DNA from: CAZYAK01 sp964403335
Lineage (GTDB): Bacteria > Patescibacteriota > Gracilibacteria > Peribacterales > Peribacteraceae
Reading direction: 5' to 3'
Length of the DNA: 62,225 nucleotides
Assembly: GCA_964403335.1 (NCBI GenBank)
Contig: CAYOFI010000009.1
Coordinates: forward strand, 1-62,225
Shown here: piece by piece, positions 7,295 to 17,017 of the stretch
How positions within the stretch are numbered: the first letter of the stretch is position 1
Layout of the letters: each line of letters starts with the position of its first letter
Notes under the pieces: generated by a model
Told to the model about the DNA's origin: nothing
Databases searched by the model: none
What the model saw: the letters and a program-made list of their open reading frames with translations, nothing else
Program-made: the position numbers and the translations under genes

Positions 7295-10200
7295 GTATCC
7301 GCCCCGTCCTCCACCGGCGGATTACGTGGATGCTCTTCCTGAGCACCGTCCTCTCGCTGTGTCCGGCATCGCTGGGCACGCCCGTGCAAAAGGCACAGGC
7401 CGCAGCGGGCATCAACCGGACCATTCACTATCAGGGCAAAGTCTCGCTCGCCGCGGGCAGCCCTGTCACCAATGGTTCCTACAACATGCGCTTCCGCATC
7501 TATGCAGCATCCAGCGGCGGTGCGCAGTTGTGGAGTGAAACATGGGACAGCACCACCACGCGCGTGACGATGACCGGCGGATTGTTCTCCGTCGCGCTCG
7601 GCACGCACGTGACGATGACCGGCTCGGTCGATTTCAACTCCGACTCGCTCTATCTCCAGATCGAATTTGACCCGGGCAACGATGGCAACTTTGAGGAAGT
7701 ATTCAGTCCCCGCCGCCGTTTCTCGTCCGTGCCGTACGCGCACAACGCCGACCGTCTGACGGGATTGATGGCCTCGCAATTCCTGCGCGCCGATCAATCC
7801 GGCACGGCATCGGGCAAGATCACCATCAAGAACGCAGGCGTGGGCTTAAACGTCACCGGCATCGCGTCCGGCAAAATTCTCCAAGCACAAAATACTCTCG
7901 CATCTTCGGGAAATCTTGTGGTGCGCGGGACCTCCACATTCCAAAGTTCCATCGCCGTGCGCGGCGCGCTTTCCGGCGCCTCGCTCACGGTGATGCACGG
8001 CACCAGTTACATGATGGGCATGGTCGGCATCGGTACTGCTCTGCCCAAGACCAAATTGGAAGTGCTCGGGACGATCTCCGGCTCGCTCCTCACTGTCACG
8101 ACTCTCAAGAGCTGTTCCGCTCTGGAAACCACGGCTTCCGGCGCGGTGATCTGCGGTGTCGATGATGAGGGTCTGAGCAGCACATTTGGTACCGGCAATG
8201 TCTTAAGCTTCGGGAACAAAAACTGGGTCAAGAAATCCGGTGACACGATGACCGGCGGTCTGCTTATCGTTTCGACTGCGCACTCATCCGAATCGATCGA
8301 CGTGGGCTTGCTCTTGGAAATCGGCGGTACGGCTTCAGGCCGCATCCTCCATGCACACGATGAACTGCGCGGATCCGGAAGTTTGAATGTCAGCACGGCA
8401 AAGAATATGGACATGGCCACGATTTATTCTCGCAATGATGCCTTCTCGAATACGCTTTTGACCCTCAAGACAGACAACGAAGATGTAGCCGGGAACGGGC
8501 CGTTTGATTTCCTCAATTTGATCGATGATGCCAATGGCACTCCCGGCACCGTTCTGCGAATTCTCAGCTCGGGAGAAATCCTGGGGGGGACATCAGGAAT
8601 GCCCGTGATGCTGACCAGCGAGAACAGCGTGAACGTCAATTTGGATTACGATAATAACGGCACAGGCAATTACTTTGCCGTCAGAAAAGACGGAAGCCAT
8701 ATCAATGGAGAGGTCGGATTCATCGTGAAGGATATGGGAAACAACATCAATGTGGGTATCAACACCGGCACCGCTCCGGGTGCCCAACTGGCTGTCTCCG
8801 GCGCAGTCATCATTGGAAATAATATCACGACGCAAGCCGCGAAGACGGCTTTGGAAGTCATCGGAACGATATCAGGTTCATTACTCACGGTGACGGGGCT
8901 CAAGAGCTGTTCCTCGCTGCAAACGAGTGCTTCGGGCGCATTCGCCTGTGGCTCGGCAGGCGCATTCGATCAATCTGCTGCCGATGCCCGCTATGTCAAA
9001 CGCCAAGGTTCCACCATGACCGGCGGTCTTCTGATCATGTCCGGAGGCGCAGGGACGCAGACGATTGATGCAGATTCATTGCTTGAAATCGTCGGCACAG
9101 CTTCCGGCAAAACTCTCCACGCCCAAGATGCACTGACTTCATCCGGAAAGATTGTCTTAGAAAACGCCGCCAACGGTGGCGCAGTTTCCATGCGCTCCGG
9201 CACGGGTGATCCGAACGGTTCCGTCACCGGCACACTTGGATCACTCTTCTTCGCCACCGATACCGGCAAGATTTGGAAGAACAACAACGGCTCCACCCAG
9301 TGGGCGGAGATCGCCACCGGCTCCGGGACGGTGCACATGGCGAAGATGAGACGAGCGAGTTCACAAACTATCTCAGCGAACATCTTTCAGAAAATTTATT
9401 TTGACACCGAAGATTTCGATGTGGGAAATATCGCCAACGTGACGCCGGGTACCACAGGTTCTGGTCGTATCACGATCGCGAGGGCGGGTAAATATTTGGT
9501 GCAGGCCAGCTGGTTTGGGAATGGACTCACGGCAGGCGCCTATATAGATGCTTATATCTATAAAAATGGATCAAGCGTGCGTTTGGGGCGAGCAGCTACC
9601 ACGACGAATGACTCTGCCTTGGCATCAGTGACGGACGTGTTGGATTTGGCAGTCGGAGATGTCATTGAAATCCGAACATTTCTTTCCGCAGGGTCTGAAG
9701 CTACCAGCACAACCGCCGGACTTGAACCGCAGATGTCCATTACCCAGGTCGACGGCATCGCCGGCGCCGGAGGAGGAGGCAGCCTGGACACCGCCGCCGC
9801 AGATTCCCGCTACGTCAAACGCCAAGGCTCCACCATGACCGGCGGGCTCCTGATCATGTCCGGAGGCGCAGGGACCCAGACGATCGACGCAGATCTGCTT
9901 CTCGAAATCGTCGGCACTGCATCCGGCAAAACTCTCCATGCACAAGATGCCCTCACATCCTCCGGAAAGATTGTTCTCGAAAACGCCGCGAATGGCGGTG
10001 CTATCTCCATGCGCAGCGGCACGGGCGATCCGAATGGCTCCGTCACTGGAACTTTAGGCTCTCTCTTCTTTGCAACCGATACCGGCAAGATCTGGAAGAA
10101 CAATAACGGTTCCACGCAATGGGCCGAAGTCATCACGGGTTCGGGCACTGTGCATATGGCGAAGATGACGCGGGATAGCGCACAGAGCATTCTGAGCTCA

Positions 10201-13200
10201 ATGAACCAGAAAATATATTTTGATACCGAAGAGCACGATGTAGGCGGTATTGCCAATGTGACTCCAGGCACCAGCGGTTCCGGTCGTATCACGATTACGA
10301 GGGCAGGAAAATATCTTGTGACAGGCTACGTGGGGTTTGTCACCTCTATCGATCTCGGCGAGCGCGTTATTGCATATCTCTTTAAAAACGGTGCCCCCAA
10401 TGCATTGGGAGAGAGTCAGGGAACGACAACGGATACAGGTGTTGTGAATGGGCAATTTACGACAACAATTGATCTTGCCGTTGGTGATTACTTGGAAATG
10501 TATGTCTTTCAGGGCGAAGGAGCCACACAGAGTACATCTACAACGTCGTACATAAAACCCCGTCTCTCTGTCACTCAGCTCGATGGCATCGCTGGAGCGG
10601 GAGGAGGAGGCAGCCTGGACACCGCCGCCGCAGATTCCCGCTACGTCAAACGCCAAGGTTCCACCATGACCGGTGGTCTTCTGATCATGAGCGGAGGCGC
10701 CGGTACCCAGACCATCGATGCTGATCTGCTTTTGGAAGTCGTTGGCACCATGTCTGGCAGAACCCTCCATGCTCAAGATGCCCTCACCTCTTCTGGAAAG
10801 ATTGTCTTAGAAAACTCTGCCAACGGCGGAGCAATCTCCATGCGCTCCGGCACCGGAGACCCCAATGGTTCTCTTACTGGAACACTCGGCTCCCTCTTCT
10901 TCGCCACCGATACGGGCAAGATCTGGAAGAACAACAACGGCTCCACGCAGTGGGGAGAGATCATGACGGGCTCCGGCACTTTGCATACGGCGCGATTGGC
11001 GCGGACCAGCAACCAGACGGTGCTCAGCGGCATGCTTCAGAAGATTTATCTGAACATTGAAACGTATGATACGGGCAATATCGGCAATATCGCAGTGGGC
11101 TCAACAGGTTCCGGACGCATCACTATCAGGAAAGCCGGAAAATACCTGGTGACGGGCCATGTACAGGTGGCCACGTTGGATACCGGAGAATATATGTATG
11201 CATATCTGCTCAAAAATGGAGCCGCTGCTGTGAGTAATATCAATATTTCCGGAGGCTCGACATTCACTATGACTCAGGAGGTCACCGAAACGTTTGATTT
11301 GGTAGCTGGTGATTATATCGAATTGGCCACCTATCACGTCAATGGAGCGAGCTCCTCGGTGGTAGGACAGCTATCCATCGCTCAAATTGACGGTGCGGCG
11401 AGCGGTTCCCCGTGGACGGATGACGGAAGCGTCTCGTATCTTACGGATACGACGGATAGCGTGGCGATCGGAGCGGTGACCGTGGACACGAATGTGAAGC
11501 TGGAGGTTATTGGCACAATGTCCGGTCGTGTTCTCCACGCGCAAGATGTGTTGCGCTCGTCAGGCTCGCTTGTGGTCCAAACCACGGGTCTCTTCAAGGG
11601 CAATCTCACAACGCGTGGCACGCTCTCCGGAAATGCGCTCACCGTCATGAACGGGACAAGTTATTTCTTGGGCAACGTCGGCATCGGTAAAACCAATCCT
11701 TCCACCAAGCTTGATGTACGCGGAACCATCTCCGGTTCCCTCCTGACCATTTCCGGCCTCAAGAGCTGTTCCTCCCTCCAAACCTCCGCGTCCGGTGCCT
11801 TCGCCTGCGGCTCCGGTGGCTCCTTCGATCAAGCGGTCGCCGATGCCCGCTACGTCAAACGCCAAGGCTCCACCATGACCGGCGGCCTCCTGATCATGAA
11901 CGGCGGAGCAGGCACTCAAACTATCCATTCCGATCTGTTGCTGGAAATCGTCGGCACGGCATCGGGTAGAACCCTCCACGCCCAAGATGCCCTGACTTCA
12001 TCCGGCAAAATCGTTCTGGAAAACGCTGCCAACGGTGGAGCCGTCTCCATGCGCTCTGGCACAGGTGATCCGAATGGCACAGTCACCGGAACACTTGGCT
12101 CCCTCTTCTTTGCCACCGACACCGGCAAGATCTGGAAGAACAACAACGGCTCCACGCAGTGGGGAGAGATTGTCACGGGCTCCGGGACGGTGCATATGGC
12201 GAAGATGTCTCGAAATACATCGGGAGGACAGAGTATTTTCACAAACGTTTGGTCAAAAATTTACTTTGACGTCGAAGATTTTGATGTCGGTGGAATTGCG
12301 AATGTGTCCAACAGTCATACCGGATCCGGACGCGTCACCATTAAGCGGGCAGGTAAATATTTACTATCGGCCAGTTTGGGTATGCCGGGGTTGGATTCCG
12401 GTGAGTCACTTGCCATTGGTATCTCAAAAAACGGTGCCACCCCCGGAAATTTTGAAAAAATTGTCGGGTTTTACTCCGCAGCGGCGGACCAGGAAGTGCG
12501 AGCGGAAATATCCGAAGTATTGGATCTTGCCGTTGGCGATTATGTGGAAATTTTCATATTCCAGAATGAAGGCTCAAGCTGGAATACGCTTTTGACATCC
12601 TACAATGTGCCGCGCTTCTCCGTCGTGCAGCTTGACGGCATCGCTGGCGCCATGGGTGATCTGATGATGTCCCTTGCTGACACCCGCTACGTGCGCGTCC
12701 AAGGCGACACCATGACGGGCGGATTGCTTATCATCAACGGCGGCGCGGGAAGCCAGACGGTGGATGCGGGATTGCTGTTGGAAGTCGTGGGCACGGCATC
12801 GGGCCGCATCCTGCATGCGCAGGATATGCTGCGATCCAGCGGATCGCTCATCGTCAGAGGCACAGCCCGTTTCCAAAGCGGCGCATACATCGGCGGCCAT
12901 CTCATTCCTCTGACCACGAACGCGTACGATCTGGGCACGAACACCAACCGTTTCCGCGATCTCTACCTCTCCGGCTCGTCCCTGCACATCGGGAATTCCA
13001 CCCAGGAAGGGAAGATCGGCTACCGCAGCAGCGGCTTTGAAGGACTGACCTTCTACGGTTCCGGCGGTGCCGTGAATCCCGCCATGTTTATTTCTTCAGG
13101 AGGTCTTGTGGGAATCGGGACATCCACGCCCGCAGCGCCATTGCATATCGTGACAGCTGGTAGCCGGAGAGCACAGTTTGTCGCGCAAAATCCATCGGGA

Positions 13201-15726
13201 TCCGCAGATCAGCTGATCTCCTTCGCGGGAAATGATACGCAATGGAACATCGGCCAGGATGAATCGGACTCCGGAAAGCTTAAATTTTCCACGGATACGT
13301 CCGGTGATGTGGGTGCGTCCACCCTGATGACGATGACGAGCACCCAGGTTGGTATCGGGACATCTCCCGGCGCCGAATTGCATGTCATGACCACTGATGC
13401 GAGTGCCGCGGATTTTCTGTTGGATTCCGCAACCGACGCGGCGTCAAATATGTATTTCCGGGAAGGCACGACATTAAAGTGGGTGTTCAACTCCAATCAC
13501 AGCAATGACCGCTTGGCACTTCTTGATGGCGATGTGTCCCATGGTGTCTACATCGACCAAAACACCACCAGTTGGGCGGCGGCTTCCGACAAGCGGCTGA
13601 AGGAACATGTCGAAGGATTGTCGGTCTTGGACAAGATTGATAACTTCCGCGCCGTGGGCTTCGATTGGAAATCGACGGGCACGCACGACATCGGTGTGAT
13701 CGCTCAAGAACTCTACGAGTTGTTCCCGGAAGTCGTCATCAAGGGAAGCGACAGCGGCTCCGTTCTCTCCATGAGTGATCCAAACGCCTGGGGAGTGATG
13801 TACGACAAACTGGGAGTGTTGGCATTGCAAGGTGTGAAAGAGCTCAATCAAAAATTGGACGCCTTGGGTGCGGGCGGGTCGGGCATCACCGTCGCGCTCC
13901 CAACTGCGCAGACGTCCCAGACCGCGCTCCAGATTCTTACGAACGTCGGCGGAACAGGGAACACCGTGCTGCGCGCGGACGCGTCCGGCAATGTCTACTC
14001 CGACGGTACATTCACAGGGGGCGGGGCCGACTACGCGGAGTGGTTCCTCAGTTCGGCGAAGCGTATGCAGTACGGCGAAGCGGTCTGTGTCGATACGGCC
14101 CGCCCCAACACCGTCACGCGCTGCACGCGCTCGGGCGATGCGAATATCATCGGTGTCGTTTCCAGCGAAAAACAAGCCGCATTCATCGGCAACAAGTTTG
14201 CGGGCGCGGAAGGATTGCCCGTCCCGAACACCGTTCTCGTGGGTCTTGTCGGCCAGCTGTCTGCCAACATGATCGTCGAATCGGGCGCATCCATCCGCGC
14301 GGGTGATGCGCTTGCCGCAGCGTCCGTTCCGGGCTTCCTGCGCAAAGCCGAAGCGGGGGAGGCCTCCGTGGGTATCGCGCTGGAGGAGATCCTTTCCGGC
14401 AAAGGAATGCGCAAGATCTTGATCTCGCCGCGCAATCGTTCGCTCACCGCCGAGACCGTCTCCCAGAGAGTGGAACAATCCATCGCGGCCATGAATATCG
14501 GCGACGAAGTGCAGGAGAAAGTCCGCGATGCAGTCGCCAATCTGGGCACCGACGGCACGCTCTTGCGCCAGGTGGAAGACCAGATTGAGACACTCGGCAT
14601 CGATGATCGTCTGGCTGCTCTGGAAAAGAAGATCGGTACAGGTGCAGTTATCGATACGAACGAGAAACCAGAAACCAATAACCAGAAACCAATCGACTCT
14701 CTTTCGCTCTCCGGCTCTCTCCGTGCGGTCGATATTCTGGCCTCCACCCTTTCCATCGATTCGACTCTCACCGTCGGATCCGACGCGCGCATTGCGGGGG
14801 ATTTGTACGTCGAAGGCACGCTGAATCTGAGCAGTCTCTTCATCCCCGGCATTGTGACGATCGACGGGGCGCTCTGGAGCAACACGTTGGAGATCGCATC
14901 CGGTGCCACCATCAAAGGCCCTCTGAATATCTATCATTCCATCCAGATGCACTCCGGTTCCACCTTGGTATTTGCGACAGGTGCGACTCTGGATGCCGGT
15001 TCCCTCATTGTCCGTGAAGCCCTCCATGTCCTGGGTCCCGTGACGATCGAAGGGCTCGCATCCTTCCTTGGCGACGTGAATGTCTACGGAACGTTGGCGG
15101 TTTCCTCCCGCCAGGCGGGCTTTGTGTCCGTGCCGAAGACGGGATCCTCCGTCACCGTCACCTTTGAGCATCCATTCGCGACTCTGCCCGTCGTGAATGT
15201 CACCCCCAATGGCAGAGTGGGAGCGGAGTGGTGGGTGGATGACGTGACGGCCTCCGGCTTCACCATCCGGACAGGCTGGTACTTGAAAGACGCCGTGCAG
15301 TTCTCCTGGTTCGCGGTGGGCATTGTCGAAACGTCGGCAACCGGCGGCCTGCTGATGGATACCCTTCCGCCGCGCACAGAGGTCTCTGAACCCGAATCGC
15401 TCCCGTGGTCCGATACCGGCTCCGATGACGTGACCGTGCCGGAAGACATGCAATTATCTTCCGCATCGTCATCGTCGGACGCGGCATCATCCGAAGCCGC
15501 TGCCGTGAGCTCATCCGCCACTTCATCCGAATCGGCATCGTCTGAGTCCGCATCATCGGAATCGTCTTCATCGGAATCCGCGTCCTCCGAAGACCCGCCT
15601 GATGCCGATGCAGCAGGCATTCCCGACGAAGAATTATCTCCGGTCGAGCCTCTCGCTGAACCTGCAGCCGAAGAAAGCGCGCCCGTGCAACCGGACACGC
15701 CGCCTCCGTTTGAATCGACACCTTAA
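7291..15726 (+). CDS. Giant secreted tail-fibre-like protein with S74 chaperone domain
   Basis: The product has about 2811 residues. GTG 7291 is chosen because it precedes a signal peptide (residues 1-33) and overlaps the upstream stop; the longer open frame is a shadow of the HTH gene. An N-terminal IHYQGKVSLAAG domain (about 35-160) is followed by repeated modules. Four long units begin near residues 557, 830, 1108 and 1510, each with an ADxRYVKRQGSTMTGGLLI phage-fibre motif, a near-identical stalk (GKIWKNNNGSTQW) and a divergent C1q-like beta domain. A partial fifth unit begins near 1791. An S74 chaperone domain (about 2088-2190) keeps S2099 and K2104 in SDKRLK, the autocleavage dyad. A GADYAEWF domain resembling Peptidase_G2 starts near 2244. 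A Ser-rich stretch (about 2724-2767) is near the end. Trimeric surface fibre or adhesin is inferred. Confidence 0.88.
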   Translation: MSIRPVLHRRITWMLFLSTVLSLCPASLGTPVQKAQAAAGINRTIHYQGKVSLAAGSPVTNGSYNMRFRIYAASSGGAQLWSETWDSTTTRVTMTGGLFSVALGTHVTMTGSVDFNSDSLYLQIEFDPGNDGNFEEVFSPRRRFSSVPYAHNADRLTGLMASQFLRADQSGTASGKITIKNAGVGLNVTGIASGKILQAQNTLASSGNLVVRGTSTFQSSIAVRGALSGASLTVMHGTSYMMGMVGIGTALPKTKLEVLGTISGSLLTVTTLKSCSALETTASGAVICGVDDEGLSSTFGTGNVLSFGNKNWVKKSGDTMTGGLLIVSTAHSSESIDVGLLLEIGGTASGRILHAHDELRGSGSLNVSTAKNMDMATIYSRNDAFSNTLLTLKTDNEDVAGNGPFDFLNLIDDANGTPGTVLRILSSGEILGGTSGMPVMLTSENSVNVNLDYDNNGTGNYFAVRKDGSHINGEVGFIVKDMGNNINVGINTGTAPGAQLAVSGAVIIGNNITTQAAKTALEVIGTISGSLLTVTGLKSCSSLQTSASGAFACGSAGAFDQSAADARYVKRQGSTMTGGLLIMSGGAGTQTIDADSLLEIVGTASGKTLHAQDALTSSGKIVLENAANGGAVSMRSGTGDPNGSVTGTLGSLFFATDTGKIWKNNNGSTQWAEIATGSGTVHMAKMRRASSQTISANIFQKIYFDTEDFDVGNIANVTPGTTGSGRITIARAGKYLVQASWFGNGLTAGAYIDAYIYKNGSSVRLGRAATTTNDSALASVTDVLDLAVGDVIEIRTFLSAGSEATSTTAGLEPQMSITQVDGIAGAGGGGSLDTAAADSRYVKRQGSTMTGGLLIMSGGAGTQTIDADLLLEIVGTASGKTLHAQDALTSSGKIVLENAANGGAISMRSGTGDPNGSVTGTLGSLFFATDTGKIWKNNNGSTQWAEVITGSGTVHMAKMTRDSAQSILSSMNQKIYFDTEEHDVGGIANVTPGTSGSGRITITRAGKYLVTGYVGFVTSIDLGERVIAYLFKNGAPNALGESQGTTTDTGVVNGQFTTTIDLAVGDYLEMYVFQGEGATQSTSTTSYIKPRLSVTQLDGIAGAGGGGSLDTAAADSRYVKRQGSTMTGGLLIMSGGAGTQTIDADLLLEVVGTMSGRTLHAQDALTSSGKIVLENSANGGAISMRSGTGDPNGSLTGTLGSLFFATDTGKIWKNNNGSTQWGEIMTGSGTLHTARLARTSNQTVLSGMLQKIYLNIETYDTGNIGNIAVGSTGSGRITIRKAGKYLVTGHVQVATLDTGEYMYAYLLKNGAAAVSNINISGGSTFTMTQEVTETFDLVAGDYIELATYHVNGASSSVVGQLSIAQIDGAASGSPWTDDGSVSYLTDTTDSVAIGAVTVDTNVKLEVIGTMSGRVLHAQDVLRSSGSLVVQTTGLFKGNLTTRGTLSGNALTVMNGTSYFLGNVGIGKTNPSTKLDVRGTISGSLLTISGLKSCSSLQTSASGAFACGSGGSFDQAVADARYVKRQGSTMTGGLLIMNGGAGTQTIHSDLLLEIVGTASGRTLHAQDALTSSGKIVLENAANGGAVSMRSGTGDPNGTVTGTLGSLFFATDTGKIWKNNNGSTQWGEIVTGSGTVHMAKMSRNTSGGQSIFTNVWSKIYFDVEDFDVGGIANVSNSHTGSGRVTIKRAGKYLLSASLGMPGLDSGESLAIGISKNGATPGNFEKIVGFYSAAADQEVRAEISEVLDLAVGDYVEIFIFQNEGSSWNTLLTSYNVPRFSVVQLDGIAGAMGDLMMSLADTRYVRVQGDTMTGGLLIINGGAGSQTVDAGLLLEVVGTASGRILHAQDMLRSSGSLIVRGTARFQSGAYIGGHLIPLTTNAYDLGTNTNRFRDLYLSGSSLHIGNSTQEGKIGYRSSGFEGLTFYGSGGAVNPAMFISSGGLVGIGTSTPAAPLHIVTAGSRRAQFVAQNPSGSADQLISFAGNDTQWNIGQDESDSGKLKFSTDTSGDVGASTLMTMTSTQVGIGTSPGAELHVMTTDASAADFLLDSATDAASNMYFREGTTLKWVFNSNHSNDRLALLDGDVSHGVYIDQNTTSWAAASDKRLKEHVEGLSVLDKIDNFRAVGFDWKSTGTHDIGVIAQELYELFPEVVIKGSDSGSVLSMSDPNAWGVMYDKLGVLALQGVKELNQKLDALGAGGSGITVALPTAQTSQTALQILTNVGGTGNTVLRADASGNVYSDGTFTGGGADYAEWFLSSAKRMQYGEAVCVDTARPNTVTRCTRSGDANIIGVVSSEKQAAFIGNKFAGAEGLPVPNTVLVGLVGQLSANMIVESGASIRAGDALAAASVPGFLRKAEAGEASVGIALEEILSGKGMRKILISPRNRSLTAETVSQRVEQSIAAMNIGDEVQEKVRDAVANLGTDGTLLRQVEDQIETLGIDDRLAALEKKIGTGAVIDTNEKPETNNQKPIDSLSLSGSLRAVDILASTLSIDSTLTVGSDARIAGDLYVEGTLNLSSLFIPGIVTIDGALWSNTLEIASGATIKGPLNIYHSIQMHSGSTLVFATGATLDAGSLIVREALHVLGPVTIEGLASFLGDVNVYGTLAVSSRQAGFVSVPKTGSSVTVTFEHPFATLPVVNVTPNGRVGAEWWVDDVTASGFTIRTGWYLKDAVQFSWFAVGIVETSATGGLLMDTLPPRTEVSEPESLPWSDTGSDDVTVPEDMQLSSASSSSDAASSEAAAVSSSATSSESASSESASSESSSSESASSEDPPDADAAGIPDEELSPVEPLAEPAAEESAPVQPDTPPPFESTP
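8962..12850 (+). repeat. Internal long tandem modules of the fibre gene
   Basis: Units begin at about 8962, 9781, 10609 and 11821, with a truncated copy at about 12661-12850. The first ~380 nt of each unit (stalk and TMTGG motif) is nearly identical between copies. The following ~400 nt (C1q-like head) diverges strongly. Units 3 and 4 are separated by a different module repeated at about 7875-8150 and 8790-8960 (SGSLLTISGLKSCSSLQTSA). The pattern suggests duplication with diversification of heads, or homogenisation of stalks. Confidence 0.85.
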
Positions 15727-16142
15727 TAGACGAACAGCTCTTCCGTCTTGAAGAATCTAGCGACTTCTTGTTCGGCGGCGTCCGCGCCATCGGACGCGTG
15801 GGCGACGTTGACCATCTGATCCACGCCGTATGTTGCGCGCAATGTTCCTGCGGCTGCCTTGCGGCTGTCGGTGACGCCCAGCATGTCGCGCACTTTGGCG
15901 ACCACATCGTCTCCTTCCAGGACCAAAGCGATCACCGGAGCGGAACCCATAAAGTCCTCGACTTCCGGGTAAAACGGCTTATCGGCGATGTGCGCATAGT
16001 GATTGCGCAGAACCTCTTTGCTGAGCTTGATCATCTTGCAGCCACGGATCGTGAAACCCGCTTCTTCAAAACGTGAGAGGACTTTGCCCGTGATCTTTTT
16101 CGTAACGGCGTCGGGTTTGAGGAGGATGAGCGTGCGCTGCAT
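15723..16142 (-). CDS. ndk: Nucleoside diphosphate kinase
   Basis: Ndk transfers the gamma phosphate of ATP to NDPs through a phosphohistidine, balancing NTP pools. The 139-residue product has the family's normal length and start (MQRTLILLKPDAV). The catalytic histidine is H115 in NVAHASDG. The ATG at 16142 is chosen to match the family N-terminus; the longer frame adds an unrelated leader. The stop codon overlaps that of the convergent fibre gene. Confidence 0.96.
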   Translation of the reverse strand: MQRTLILLKPDAVTKKITGKVLSRFEEAGFTIRGCKMIKLSKEVLRNHYAHIADKPFYPEVEDFMGSAPVIALVLEGDDVVAKVRDMLGVTDSRKAAAGTLRATYGVDQMVNVAHASDGADAAEQEVARFFKTEELFVY

Positions 16143-16200
16143 AACTGGGAGGGGAGGAGATTTCGCTGCTACCATACCAGCATTTAGCAAATCTGAAAAG

Positions 16201-16302
16201 TCATCCTATCAAGCCGATAATCGGCGCAAACAGAAAGCCCAAAAGTCCCAGGAACACGACCGATGTGAGCCGGCGCGGTGAATGAGAATGGGGATAATTC
16301 AT
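16201..16302 (-). CDS. Possible 33-residue single-pass membrane peptide
   Basis: A short frame begins MNYPHSHSPRRLTSVVFLGL and continues as a hydrophobic helix ending IIGLIG. It has a basic N-terminus followed by one membrane segment of about 20 residues. It fits exactly in the gap between ndk and the SLH gene, in the same orientation as both. No Shine-Dalgarno site is visible. It could be a real small membrane protein or chance. Confidence 0.35.
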   Translation of the reverse strand: MNYPHSHSPRRLTSVVFLGLLGFLFAPIIGLIG

Positions 16303-16333
16303 GCGCTTGTAAGACGCACGATGGGGCGTTTTC

Positions 16334-17008
16334 TTACCGCACCACGCAGCGGACGCGCGGAGGATCGTCGTCCGTAAGATCGCACTGCAAGTCTTCGTCG
16401 CCGGAACCGGAACCGTTCTGTTCGGCCAGGGCCGCCATGAATCCGTACAGCACCTGCGCCATTTCGCCGCGGTTCAAATTGTGCTGGGGATCGGCATCGC
16501 CGGCCCAGTCGAACACATTGATGGATGCGGCTGCATCATAGTACGGGTCGTACCAGTGGTCGGGTTCACGAATGTAGACGGGAAGCGTCAGGCCCAAGGT
16601 CACCACGGCCATCTTCACGGCCTCGGCATGGGTCACCAACTGCGTGCCGCGGAAGCTGCCGTCGGAATATCCACGGACAACATTCACTGCCTTCGCCGCG
16701 CAGGCCGTCTTCCAGAACCACTGCTCGCCGCCCGTGAAATCGGAAAAACAATGCGTGTCGCCGGTGATCGGGGCGTTTGGACGCGTGAGCGTGAGCAAGA
16801 CTTTGAGGAACTCCGCGCGATTCACCAGCTTGTCAGATTTGTACGTGCCGTCGGCATATCCTTGGACGACTCCCTGGCGCTGCAGCCAGTCGATGGATTC
16901 GTAAAAGCGGTGACCAGGCGCCACATCGGTGAAGGCGAAAGCGGACGGGATGAATCCGACGAAGAGCGTCAGACACGCGATGAAGCGGGCAAGAGTGGAG
17001 GAGTGCAT
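16334..17008 (-). CDS. S-layer homology (SLH) domain protein
   Basis: SLH domains attach exported proteins to secondary cell-wall polymers. This 224-residue protein has a signal peptide (residues 1-25, ending SAFA) and three SLH-like repeats with no other domain. The repeats are FTDVAPGHRFYESIDWLQRQ near 26-85, a cysteine-containing FSDFTGGEQWFWKTACAAKA near 95-150, and a degenerate HWYDPYYDAAASINVFDWAG copy near 160-215. It may serve as a small cell-wall anchor or S-layer adaptor. Another SLH protein lies at 26.6 kb. Confidence 0.85.
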   Translation of the reverse strand: MHSSTLARFIACLTLFVGFIPSAFAFTDVAPGHRFYESIDWLQRQGVVQGYADGTYKSDKLVNRAEFLKVLLTLTRPNAPITGDTHCFSDFTGGEQWFWKTACAAKAVNVVRGYSDGSFRGTQLVTHAEAVKMAVVTLGLTLPVYIREPDHWYDPYYDAAASINVFDWAGDADPQHNLNRGEMAQVLYGFMAALAEQNGSGSGDEDLQCDLTDDDPPRVRCVVR

Positions 17009-17017
17009 GCGGGCAGT

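Noticed and set aside
8962..12850. Periodic repeats that might be a CRISPR array
   Set aside because: The units are about 800 nt long, coding and in frame; there are no short direct repeats with unique spacers.
13474..15453. A 659-codon open frame on the minus strand under the fibre gene
   Set aside because: Composition is Arg/His/Gly-rich with no domain; it is a shadow of the GC-rich plus-strand gene.
6700..15726. A prophage carrying the tail-fibre gene
   Set aside because: No capsid, terminase, portal, tail tube, integrase or lysis gene is adjacent; the fibre has a signal peptide.
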